Source: Acidobacteriota bacterium (GTDB lineage Bacteria; Acidobacteriota; Terriglobia; Acidiferrales; 2-02-FULL-67-57). From it: DNA of 11,178 nt. This document shows positions 4,613 through 11,178 of this stretch, piece after piece. The position numbers and the translations under genes are program-made. The DNA is taken from positions 1 to 11,178 of the forward strand of contig JACPRL010000044.1 in the NCBI GenBank assembly GCA_016189965.1, read 5' to 3'. The notes under the pieces are model-generated. The model did no database searches. It worked only from the letters and a program-made list of their open reading frames with translations, and had not been told where the DNA came from. Numbering within the stretch: the stretch's first letter is position 1; the number at the start of each line of letters is the position of its first letter.

Positions 4613-6382
4613 TTAGTCGTCGGCTCCGGCGTGGCGGGCGGGCTCGGCCTCGGGGAGGTGCTGGGGGACGAAGTCCTGCGGGGCACCGGGGACGGCGTAC
4701 TCATAGGGGCCGCGGTAGACGCTGGGGTAGTGGCCGGCGAAGTTGTCGTGGGGCGGCGGAGAAGGCACGGTCCACTCGAGCGTGGTCGCTTCCCAGGGGT
4801 TGATTCCTACCTTCTTCCCCTTCCACAGGCTCCAGACCAGGTTGAGGACGAAGAGCACTTGCGCGGCGATGGTGACGAAGGCCGCGATGCTCATAAAAGT
4901 GTGCACCGGGTCGAGCGCGGCCAGGAACTTCACCGCCGTGGTGTCCGGGTAGCGCCGCGGGTGGCCCGCCAGCCCGATGTAGTGCATGGGCATGAAGATG
5001 GCGTAGACGCCGATGAAGGTCAGCCAGAAGTGCAGCCTGCCCAGCCCCTCGTGCATCGCTCGCCCGAACATCTTGGGGAACCAGAAGTAGGTGCCGGCGA
5101 ACATTCCGAAAATCGCTGCCACGCCCATGATGATGTGGAAGTGCGCCACCACGAAGTAGGTGTCGTGTAGGTAGATGTCCACAGTTGGCTGCGCCAGGAA
5201 GATCCCGCTCAGGCCGCCGGTGACGAAGAGCGAAACGAAGCCGAGGGCAAACAGCATCGGCGGCGCGAAGCGGATGCGCGCGCCCCACAGCGTTCCGATC
5301 CAGTTGAAAGTCTTGATGGCCGAGGGCACCCCGATCGACATGGTGAGGAGCGAGAAGGCGATGGCGCTGTAGGGGCTCATCCCGCTCATAAACATGTGGT
5401 GGCCCCAGACGCCCAGGCCGAGCATCGCAATCGCCAAGATGGCGAAGACCATCGCCCGGTAGCCAAAGATGGGCTTGCGGGCAAAGGTGGAGAGCACGTG
5501 CGAGACAATCCCCATCCCCGGCAGGATGGCGATGTAGACCTCGGGGTGGCCGAAGAACCAGAACAGGTGCTGCCAGAGGAGGGGGGAGCCGCCTTTGTGG
5601 TCAATCAGGCGGTCGCTGACGATCAAACCGCCGGGGATAAAGAAGCTAGTGCCGGCGTGACGGTCGAGCAGGAGCAGGATGCCGGCGGCCAGGAGGACGG
5701 CGAAGCCGAGCAGCATGAGGATGGCGGTGACGAACCAGGCCCAGACGGTGAGCGGCATGCGGAAGAGCAACATGCCGCGGGTGCGGAGGTCGAGCGTGGT
5801 GGTGATGAAGTTCAGCGAGCCCATCAAGGAGGCACCGCAGAAGATGGCGATGCTCACCACCCAGAGCGTCTGTCCGGCGCCTAGGCCGGGCCCAGCCACC
5901 TCGCCCAGCGCGCTCAGCGGCACGTAGGCGGTCCAGCCGCTGGTGGGCGCGCCGCCGCTGACGAAGAAGGCGGCCAGCATGACGGCGAAGGAGGCGAAGG
6001 TGAACCAGAACGACAGCATGTTGAGGACGGGGAAGGCCATGTCAGCCGCCCCGATTTGAATGGGCAGGAAGAAATTCCCGAAGCCACTCTGGGGGGCGGT
6101 GGTGAGGACGAAAAAGACCATGATGGTGCCGTGCATGGTCATCAGGGCCAGGTACTGCTCCGGGGTCATCAGGCCGAAGAAGGGGATTTCGAGCGAGGGC
6201 CACGCGAGGTGGAGACGCATGAGCAGGGAGAGGAACATGCCGACGAAGACGGCGACCAGGGCGAGTAGGATGTACTGGATGCCGATGATTTTGTGGTCGG
6301 TGCTGAAGATGTACTTGCGGATAAAGCCGCGGGGCGCCTCGTGGACGTGCACGTGCGCCGCGGCGTGGGCTTCACTGGCCAT
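4613..6382 (-). CDS. coxA: cytochrome c oxidase subunit I (aa3-type, A1 family)
   Basis: A 589-residue core subunit that reduces oxygen to water and pumps protons across the inner membrane. Twelve or more membrane helices are apparent. Heme a ligands are H84 (MTMHGTIM) and H416; the heme a3 ligand is H414 (VAHFHIIMG); CuB ligands are H279 (GHPEVY) and H328/H329 (WGHHMF). Y283 of HPEVY is the cross-linked tyrosine. D-channel residues N103, D114 and N121, the internal Glu E281 and the K-channel Lys K357 (SAIKTFNW) are all present, which places it in the A1 class. The tail NPWEATTLEWTVPSPPPHDNF is typical, and the residues after it are a low-complexity acidic extension. The His-rich N-terminus (HAAAHVHVHE) is a minor oddity. 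The ATG at 6382 has GAGGAGGG about nine bases upstream. coxB ends 19 bases before it, so the two are co-transcribed. Confidence 0.98.
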   Translation of the reverse strand: MASEAHAAAHVHVHEAPRGFIRKYIFSTDHKIIGIQYILLALVAVFVGMFLSLLMRLHLAWPSLEIPFFGLMTPEQYLALMTMHGTIMVFFVLTTAPQSGFGNFFLPIQIGAADMAFPVLNMLSFWFTFASFAVMLAAFFVSGGAPTSGWTAYVPLSALGEVAGPGLGAGQTLWVVSIAIFCGASLMGSLNFITTTLDLRTRGMLLFRMPLTVWAWFVTAILMLLGFAVLLAAGILLLLDRHAGTSFFIPGGLIVSDRLIDHKGGSPLLWQHLFWFFGHPEVYIAILPGMGIVSHVLSTFARKPIFGYRAMVFAILAIAMLGLGVWGHHMFMSGMSPYSAIAFSLLTMSIGVPSAIKTFNWIGTLWGARIRFAPPMLFALGFVSLFVTGGLSGIFLAQPTVDIYLHDTYFVVAHFHIIMGVAAIFGMFAGTYFWFPKMFGRAMHEGLGRLHFWLTFIGVYAIFMPMHYIGLAGHPRRYPDTTAVKFLAALDPVHTFMSIAAFVTIAAQVLFVLNLVWSLWKGKKVGINPWEATTLEWTVPSPPPHDNFAGHYPSVYRGPYEYAVPGAPQDFVPQHLPEAEPARHAGADD

Positions 6383-6401
6383 TCAGTCTTCCCTCCTCGA
6401 G

Positions 6402-7268
6402 CTATTCCGACTCCGGTTCGGGTTCCGCGCCGGTGAGCGCCGCCATGTAGGCGGCCTGCTCGCCGAGCCACTTCTCAAAGTCGTCGGGCGGCACGACCAT
6501 CAAATCGGCGCGCATCTGGTGGTGGCCCAGGCCGCAGAGCTCGGCGCAGACCACCTCGTAGGTCCCCGCCTTCTCGGCGGTGAAATTCATCCGGATGAGC
6601 AGGCCGGGGACGGCGTCCTGCTTGAAGCGCAGCTCGCGGACGAAGAAGCTGTGGGTGACGTCGAGGGTGCGCAGCGTCACGTTGACCCTCTGGTTCACGG
6701 GCACGGCCAGGGTGGCGGTGATGATGTCGTCCTTGGCGGCGGGGTCGTCAAAGTCCACGCCCATGTAGTTGCCCGCCAAGTCGTTGACCAGCTCGGGCGC
6801 GGTGCGGCCGAACTGCCCGTCCGGCCCCGGGTAGCGGAAGTACCACTTGAACTGCTTGCCCCAGATTTCGACCGGCATGCCTTCGGCGGCGGGGCCCAGG
6901 GAGTGGTAGTCGCGCCAGGCGGCTTCGGCGGCGATGCCGAGGCCGACGAAGAGAATGGCGGTCAACGCGATCCAGATGACCTCCAGGCCGGTGTGCCCGT
7001 GGCTGTAGTGGGCGCGGCCGCCGCGGTCGCGGTAGCGCAGGATGGTGTAAGCGAGTCCGAGTTGCGCCAGCACGAACACAATGCCGGTGATGATGAGGGT
7101 GTAGTCGAATTGGCGATCGATGCTGGCGCCCAGCGCCGTCACCGGCTCGGGGAACCACCAGATGCGCCGGGCAAAGATGTAAACCGTGGAGCCGATCAGC
7201 CCCAGCAGCACCACTGCAAAGAGGGCTGGCCCCAGGAAGGACGCACCACCGGATTGCCTGTTCTCCAT
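6402..7268 (-). CDS. coxB: cytochrome c oxidase subunit II (CuA)
   Basis: A 288-residue subunit that takes electrons from cytochrome c through the binuclear CuA centre. The CuA ligands are complete: H206 (DVTHSF), then C241, E243, C245, H249 and M252 in CAELCGLGHHQM. The electron-entry aromatic patch is QFKWYFRYPG near 139-148. Three hydrophobic segments precede the periplasmic domain: about 11-33, 56-77 and 96-117. Two is usual, so the first is either an extra anchor or a signal-like helix; there is no lipobox. No cytochrome c domain is fused at the C-terminus, so a separate electron donor is expected. I chose the ATG at 7268 because AGGTGG lies eight bases upstream; an in-frame GTG at 7280 is the alternative. 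It is the first gene of the oxidase cluster. Confidence 0.96.
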   Translation of the reverse strand: MENRQSGGASFLGPALFAVVLLGLIGSTVYIFARRIWWFPEPVTALGASIDRQFDYTLIITGIVFVLAQLGLAYTILRYRDRGGRAHYSHGHTGLEVIWIALTAILFVGLGIAAEAAWRDYHSLGPAAEGMPVEIWGKQFKWYFRYPGPDGQFGRTAPELVNDLAGNYMGVDFDDPAAKDDIITATLAVPVNQRVNVTLRTLDVTHSFFVRELRFKQDAVPGLLIRMNFTAEKAGTYEVVCAELCGLGHHQMRADLMVVPPDDFEKWLGEQAAYMAALTGAEPEPESE

Positions 7269-7369
7269 TTCCCTGCCCACCTACCAGATTAGCAAAATTT
7301 ACACAACTTAGGGGACTGCCCAACGAGCACGGGTGCTAGAGTCCTGCGCCGAACTAGAATGGGAAGGGG

Positions 7370-7399
7370 AGTCTACCTTTCTGCTCCCGCGGATGTCAA
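7370..7399 (-). promoter_or_regulatory. candidate sigma70-type promoter for the cox cluster
   Basis: On the - strand a perfect -35 box TTGACA (7399-7394) is followed after 18 bases by TAGACT (7375-7370), four of six matches to the -10 consensus. Transcription would start near 7363, leaving a 5' leader of about 95 bases before coxB. The leader contains a small palindrome AGCAC/GTGCT at 7326-7337. Position and strand fit; activity is inferred. Confidence 0.5.
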
Positions 7400-7462
7400 T
7401 TGCCTCTCGTGGCCGGTGGGTAGTGACGCGCTGCCTGTGTTCCGCGACCTGCGAGCCGGTGA

Positions 7463-7484
7463 CCGGTGGGCGCGGGGCCACCGG
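7463..7484. repeat. inverted repeat upstream of the cox promoter
   Basis: Perfect 7-bp arms CCGGTGG and CCACCGG around eight bases, lying between the candidate cox promoter and the tandem palindromes. It may be a regulator site or a structural hairpin; nothing more can be said from sequence. Confidence 0.4.
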
Positions 7485-7510
7485 GGGAAGGGTTGACGCC
7501 CGCGCTGGCA

Positions 7511-7549
7511 CCGACACGGCGTGTCGGGGCGGCTACACGGCGTGTCGGA
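7511..7549. promoter_or_regulatory. tandem palindromic sites, candidate operator pair
   Basis: CCGACACG/CGTGTCGG (7511-7527) is a perfect 8-bp inverted repeat around one base. A second copy of its core, ACACGGCGTGTCGG, starts at 7535, exactly 21 bp after the first, so both would face the same side of the helix. They lie about 155 and 175 bp upstream of the predicted cox transcription start and downstream of the VWFA gene, in a gap with no other start. Binding by a dimeric regulator of oxidase expression is inferred. Confidence 0.5.
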
Positions 7550-7624
7550 GGGGGTCTAGGAGGGGTCGGGGACTAGTTCGCCGAGGCGTTTCGCACGCGG
7601 TTTGGGCAGCCAGAGTTTAGCCCT

Positions 7625-7642
7625 GCCGCTCGGGTCAGCGGC
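7625..7642 (-). terminator. hairpin just after the VWFA gene, possible terminator
   Basis: Arms GCCGCT and AGCGGC around six bases, starting four bases beyond the stop codon on the - strand. No U-tract follows, so if it ends transcription it is not a classic intrinsic terminator. Confidence 0.3.
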
Positions 7643-7645
7643 GCG

Positions 7646-8632
7646 CTATCGGCTGGCGGCGTAGTAGCCGCGGCGCGCCTGCACCTGCAGCCCGTGACGG
7701 TCCACCTTCACTTCCACCTTGCGGAAGCCGCCGTCCCGCCTCCGGTTGGTGGGCTGGTAGCCGATCCAGTACTGGTTGCGCAGCTCAGCGGAAATCTGGT
7801 CGAAGGCCTGTTCGAGCTTGCTGGCGCTGCTGGTGAAGACCGGTTTGCCGCCCGTCTCCGCCGCCAGCTTGCGCAGCACGGCGTCTCCTTCGGAGGGACG
7901 CTTGGCCAGCCGCCAGTAGAAGCCCGGGTCGGCCACGCGCACGGGATAGATGATGACGTCGGCGCGCTGCGCCGCTCGCACCACCTGTTCCTGGGTGGCC
8001 GCACTGCCGGCATCGACGCCGTCGCTGATGAGGATGATGGCTTTGCGGCCTTCCTTGCCGTCCAGGTTCTCGTGGATGACTTGGTAGAGCGCATCGTAGA
8101 GGCGCGTGCCGCCGAGGCGGGGGTCGCGGTTCGACTCCGGCGCCGGCTCGGGGTAGATGCGGGCCCGCTCCACCCCCTGGCGCAGCCGCGCCCGCTCGGC
8201 GGTGAAGCTTTGGAGGACATTCACGTGGAGGTCAAAGCTCATCAGCAGCGCCCGGTCTACGGGGCGCAGGATCTGTTCGAGGAAGCTCACCGTGGCGTCC
8301 TTTTCGACGCTCAGCACCTCGCGTTGGCTGATGCTGGTGTCGAGCAGCAAGGCCAACAGCAGCGGCCGGTCGGTCTGCCGGGAGAAGTAGCGTATCCGCT
8401 GGGGCCGCTCATCCTCGAACACTTCGAAGTCGCCGCCTTCGAGGTTGGTGACGAGCCGTCCGTTTTTGTCCTTCACGGTGCAGTAGATGTCCACCACCAC
8501 CACCTCCACCCGCAGCGGCTCGACCGTGGCGGGCGGAGGCGATTCGCTGCGGAGCCAGAGGCTGGAGGCGGAGACAACAAGCAGTAGGGCGGCTGCCAGC
8601 CACCGCGGCTTGCCTCGCGCACCTGTGTTCAT
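7646..8632 (-). CDS. acidobacterial VWFA-related protein, membrane-anchored
   Basis: A 328-residue protein from the ATG at 8632. I chose it because it opens a signal or anchor sequence (KPRWLAAALLLVVSASSLWL, residues 8-27) and has GGCGAAGGG upstream; the longer frame to 8782 adds a non-hydrophobic, unlikely N-terminus. Next come a beta-rich segment VEVVVVDIYCTVKDKNGRLV and the LEGGDFEVFEDERPQRI block that marks this family, then a von Willebrand A domain from about residue 90. The metal site (MIDAS) is complete: DTSIS at 98-102, T176 in GGTRLYDAL and D204 in ISDGVD. The C-terminal RNQYWIGYQPTNRRRDGGFRKVEVKV is also characteristic. The domain would lie outside the cytoplasmic membrane. Family members are abundant in Acidobacteria, with no settled role; protein-protein adhesion is the usual inference. 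It follows leuB on the same strand after 137 bp. Confidence 0.9.
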   Translation of the reverse strand: MNTGARGKPRWLAAALLLVVSASSLWLRSESPPPATVEPLRVEVVVVDIYCTVKDKNGRLVTNLEGGDFEVFEDERPQRIRYFSRQTDRPLLLALLLDTSISQREVLSVEKDATVSFLEQILRPVDRALLMSFDLHVNVLQSFTAERARLRQGVERARIYPEPAPESNRDPRLGGTRLYDALYQVIHENLDGKEGRKAIILISDGVDAGSAATQEQVVRAAQRADVIIYPVRVADPGFYWRLAKRPSEGDAVLRKLAAETGGKPVFTSSASKLEQAFDQISAELRNQYWIGYQPTNRRRDGGFRKVEVKVDRHGLQVQARRGYYAASR

Positions 8633-8663
8633 TGCCGGCGCGACCCTTCGCCTCTTCTGGTTG

Positions 8664-8692
8664 AGTTTCCCCGCCAGGCACGTGGTTGTCAA
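8664..8692 (-). promoter_or_regulatory. weak candidate promoter for the VWFA gene
   Basis: A perfect - strand TTGACA (8692-8687) is followed after 17 bases by GAAACT, only three of six matches to a -10 box. A CACGTG palindrome (8679-8684) lies in the spacer. The position in the 137-bp gap after leuB is sensible, but the -10 match is poor. Confidence 0.25.
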
Positions 8693-8769
8693 ATGAAAGT
8701 AAAACCCACTTCTTGTCGGCGTGTTGCTGGGCTTCCTGCAGAACTTCGCTTTACCGGCGAGGCCGCGGC

Positions 8770-9876
8770 TCAGACGCCCCAACCGTAGGAGTCAAGCTGC
8801 TCGACCAACTGCCGGAGCTCTTGGCGCAGGCGGGCGACAAACTCAGTGCAGCCCACGACGATGTTCCCCGGCTCGGCAATGTCGGGGGTGCGATAGCCGC
8901 GGGCCAGCACCTGATCGAGGGCGGCTTCGATCCAGCGCGCTTCGGTTTCGAGGTGAAACGCTTCGCGCAGCAGCAGGCTGGCCGAGAGGAGCGCGCCGAT
9001 GGGGCAGGCCAGGTCGCGCCCGGCTAGTTGTGGGGCGGAGCCGTGGATGGGTTCAAAGAGCGGAGTGCCACGGCCGCAGCTCATCGAGGGAATCAGCCCA
9101 ATCGAGCCCACCAGGCCGGCGGCGAGGTCGCTCAGGATGTCGCCGAACAGATTCGAGGTCACGATGACGTCGAACTGCTGCGGGTCCACCACCAGTTGCA
9201 AGGCGGCGTTGTCCACATACAAATGTTGCAGCGCCACCTGGGGGTAATCGGCGGCAAGCCGAGATACCGTCGTACGCCACAGGACAGAACTGGCTAGCAC
9301 GTTGGCCTTGTCCACCGAACTCAAGCGCCGGGCGCGAGCCGCCGCTCGTTCAAAGGCGAAGCGCGCCACGCGCTCGACTTCCGGCGTGCTGTAGCCCTCC
9401 ACATCGTAGGCGCGCTCCGCCCCGTTGGTCCGTTCCGTGCCGTGCGCGCCGAAATAAATCCCGCCGGCCAGTTCGCGCACAATTTCGAAGTTCACCTTGC
9501 GGATTCGACGCGGCTCGAGGGGCGAGACGCTGCGCAGCGACTCACGGAGCAAAATCGGCCGCAGGTTGATATAGAGTTCGAGTTCTTTCCGCAGCCGGAG
9601 CAGCCCGCTCTCGGGTCGCCGGTCGAGCGGCAAGTCGTCCCAGCGCGGCCCGCCCACGGCGCCCAGCAGAATGGCGTCGGCCTCGCGGCAGGCCTCGAGC
9701 GTGTCCGGAGGCAGTGGAGTGCCGCAACAGTCAAGGGCCGTTCCGCCGATAGGGAACTCCGCGAGCGAAAACTCATGTCCGAACTCGGCGGCGCAGTCCC
9801 CCAGCACGGCAGCGGCCGCCGAAATCACTTCCGGGCCGATGCCGTCACCGGGCAGCAGAACGATGGTCCTTTTCAT
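8770..9876 (-). CDS. leuB: 3-isopropylmalate dehydrogenase
   Basis: A 368-residue enzyme of leucine synthesis: NAD-dependent oxidation and decarboxylation of 3-isopropylmalate to 2-oxoisocaproate, in the cytoplasm. Diagnostic blocks in order are LLPGDGIGPEV, GAVGGPRWD, RPESGLLRLRKELELYINLRP, RELAGGIYFG, VDKANVLASSVLWR (catalytic Lys), HLYVDNAALQLV (Asp) and FGDILSDLAAGLVGSIGL (metal-binding Asp pair). The length is normal. Near the C-terminus, HGSAPQLAGRDLACP has Gln at 283 where most LeuB proteins have Asp (HGSAPDIAG); that Asp contacts the adenosine ribose of NAD in the Thermus enzyme. The ATG at 9876 has GGAG seven bases upstream and lies 21 bases after the leuA stop, so the two genes form an operon. 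Confidence 0.96.
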   Translation of the reverse strand: MKRTIVLLPGDGIGPEVISAAAAVLGDCAAEFGHEFSLAEFPIGGTALDCCGTPLPPDTLEACREADAILLGAVGGPRWDDLPLDRRPESGLLRLRKELELYINLRPILLRESLRSVSPLEPRRIRKVNFEIVRELAGGIYFGAHGTERTNGAERAYDVEGYSTPEVERVARFAFERAAARARRLSSVDKANVLASSVLWRTTVSRLAADYPQVALQHLYVDNAALQLVVDPQQFDVIVTSNLFGDILSDLAAGLVGSIGLIPSMSCGRGTPLFEPIHGSAPQLAGRDLACPIGALLSASLLLREAFHLETEARWIEAALDQVLARGYRTPDIAEPGNIVVGCTEFVARLRQELRQLVEQLDSYGWGV

Positions 9877-9897
9877 CTGCAGTCTCCGGGCGCCCGC

Positions 9898-11094
9898 TCA
9901 GGAAACCGCCACACTCTGGGCCGCGGGAACAGCGGCCCGGCGGCGGCGGAGCACTTTGTGCAGCGTGGTAAGCAGCTGGTGGTTGGTGATTTTCTTGGTA
10001 GCGTCGGCGAGCGCGATCACCTCACGGTAGCACTCGGCCAGCTCGACGTCGCTCAATTCGTACCCCAGCTCTTTGAGCCGTGCCCGCAGCGCGTTCCGGC
10101 CCGAGTGCTTGCCCAGAACCAACTGCCGGCCCGGCACCCCCACCGCTTCGGGCGGAATAATCTCATAGGTCAGCGGGTTCTTGATGATGCCGTCTTGGTG
10201 GATGCCGGCCTCGTGCGCGAAGGCGTTGGCGCCCACCACCGCTTTGTTCGGCGGGACGGCCACGCCGGTAATCTCCGAGAGCAACCGGCTGGTGGCGTAG
10301 ATCTGGTTGAGGCGAATGTTGGTGTTGACGCCGAAGCTCGCCTGGCGAACGGCCAGGGCCACCACGATTTCTTCCAGCGAGGCGTTCCCGGCTCGCTCCC
10401 CGATGCCGTTGATGGTGCACTCCACCTGGCGCGCCCCGGCCCGCACCGCCGCCAGCGAGTTGGCCACCGCAAGGCCGAGGTCGTCGTGGCAGTGCGCGCT
10501 CAAGGTAAGGCCGTCGGCGTTTCCCAACCGCTGGCGCACCCGCCGGAACAGCTCGCCGTACTCCTCCGGGACGCTGTAGCCGGTCGTGTCCGGGATGTTG
10601 AGGATGCTGGCGCCGGCCTCGGCGGCGGCGGACATCACCGCGCACAGGAAGTCCGCCTCGGTGCGGCTGGCGTCTTCGGCGGAAAACTCCACCTCGGGGC
10701 AGCGCGCGCGCCCGTAACTCACCATGCTCACGATGGCCTCCAGGGCTTCGCTCCGCGACATCCGCAGCTTGTAGTGCAGGTGCAGGTCGGAGGTGGCCAG
10801 GAAGATGTGCAGCCGGGGCTGGGCGGCCGGCTCGAGGGCTCGCAAAGCGGCCTCGACGTCCACCAGCTTGGCCCGCGCCAGCGCGGCCACGCGGCAGCGG
10901 CGCACGTCGCGGGCCACCGCCCGCACCCCTTCCAGGTCGCCCGGCGAGGCGATGGGGAAGCCGGCCTCGATGATATCTACCCCTAACTCTTCGAGCTGTC
11001 GCGCCAGCCGCCGCTTCTCCTGGCGGTTCATCGAGAAGCCGGGCGATTGCTCGCCGTCGCGCAAGGTGGTGTCGAAGATGTGCACCCTCTCCAT
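9898..11094 (-). CDS. leuA: 2-isopropylmalate synthase lacking the regulatory domain
   Basis: A 398-residue enzyme that condenses acetyl-CoA with 2-oxoisovalerate, the first committed step to leucine. The catalytic barrel is complete: FDTTLRDGEQSPG (D8, R12), the metal-binding HCHDDLG (H201, H203), and NGIGERAGN (N237). The LeuA-specific stretch NQIYATSRLLSEITG and the linker block VGANAFAHEAGIHQDGIIKNPLTYEII are also present. It ends shortly after the linker subdomain, whereas standard LeuA proteins run to about 510-530 residues with a C-terminal leucine-binding dimer domain; that domain is absent. leuB begins 21 bases after the stop, so nothing is hidden downstream. Homocitrate or citramalate synthase is the main alternative; the motifs and the leuB neighbour favour LeuA. 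The ATG at 11094 has AGGAG about eight bases upstream. Confidence 0.9.
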   Translation of the reverse strand: MERVHIFDTTLRDGEQSPGFSMNRQEKRRLARQLEELGVDIIEAGFPIASPGDLEGVRAVARDVRRCRVAALARAKLVDVEAALRALEPAAQPRLHIFLATSDLHLHYKLRMSRSEALEAIVSMVSYGRARCPEVEFSAEDASRTEADFLCAVMSAAAEAGASILNIPDTTGYSVPEEYGELFRRVRQRLGNADGLTLSAHCHDDLGLAVANSLAAVRAGARQVECTINGIGERAGNASLEEIVVALAVRQASFGVNTNIRLNQIYATSRLLSEITGVAVPPNKAVVGANAFAHEAGIHQDGIIKNPLTYEIIPPEAVGVPGRQLVLGKHSGRNALRARLKELGYELSDVELAECYREVIALADATKKITNHQLLTTLHKVLRRRRAAVPAAQSVAVS

Positions 11095-11117
11095 CGGCGT
11101 CTCCTCTCGGGACGCCT

Positions 11118-11145
11118 ACCCTAGCGGGAATCCCCCTAAAGTCAA
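11118..11145 (-). promoter_or_regulatory. weak candidate promoter for leuAB
   Basis: On the - strand TTGACT (11145-11140) is followed after 16 bases by TAGGGT (11123-11118). Five of six bases match at -35 but only three at -10. The sequence from there to the window edge turns AT-rich, as expected for a promoter region. The upstream part is cut off. Confidence 0.28.
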
Positions 11146-11178
11146 ATTTATATTTCTTTGGTATACAATAAGTATTGC

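Noticed and set aside
6060..7292. A 410-codon open frame on the + strand opposite coxA and coxB
   Set aside because: It runs over the coxA/coxB boundary, its composition is that of a GC-rich antisense shadow, and all conserved residues belong to the - strand genes.
7333..7620. A 95-codon + strand frame between coxB and the VWFA gene
   Set aside because: It has no ribosome binding site and overlaps the candidate promoter, the inverted repeat and the tandem palindromes; its composition is not protein-like.
9442..10986. A 514-codon open frame on the + strand antisense to leuA and leuB
   Set aside because: It is a mirror of two well-identified enzymes in very GC-rich DNA; its translation is His/Gln/Gly-rich without any recognisable fold, and it spans the gap between two separate genes.

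Overview
The window looks like chromosomal DNA of a high-GC acidobacterium. The strongest pointer is the gene at 7646-8632, whose product has the layout of the 'acidobacterial VWFA-related' protein family. The cytochrome oxidase gene order and the hairpin-rich dispersed repeats between its genes fit the same phylum. This placement is an inference from gene content; no rRNA or tRNA marker is present.

Left edge (1-1435, + strand). A DruA-like (DUF4338) gene enters from outside the window and ends at 921. Its base composition is visibly less GC-rich than everything after it, so it is probably an acquired or mobile defence-type gene. Eight bases later comes a small high-GC gene of unknown function whose start is poorly defined.

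Centre (1590-7268, - strand). This is an aa3-type cytochrome c oxidase cluster read right to left: coxB (subunit II), coxA (subunit I), two different subunit III genes, subunit IV, then a small secreted or membrane-anchored CxxC protein. Together these encode a proton-pumping terminal oxidase. All metal-binding and proton-channel residues that I could place are present. A sigma70-like promoter with a perfect TTGACA lies upstream of coxB. Two palindromes exactly 21 bp apart lie further upstream and could be a paired operator.

The gaps in this cluster carry four copies of one composite repeat (about 1439, 1981, 2876 and 4357). All four point the same way, against the direction of oxidase transcription. 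Each has two hairpins with a pyrimidine-rich tract between them. A separate element just after coxA (4518-4586) can fold into a three-way junction with perfectly paired arms.

Right side (7646-11094, - strand). The order of transcription is leuA, leuB, then the VWFA-related gene. LeuA is only a catalytic half, without the C-terminal leucine-sensing domain. LeuB carries Gln where family members usually have the Asp that contacts the NAD ribose. leuC and leuD are not in the window.

The most interesting items are the repeat family embedded in the oxidase operon, the three-way-junction element, the tandem palindromes upstream of coxB, the small CxxC protein and the DruA-like gene at the edge. I did not find a complete new multi-gene system.
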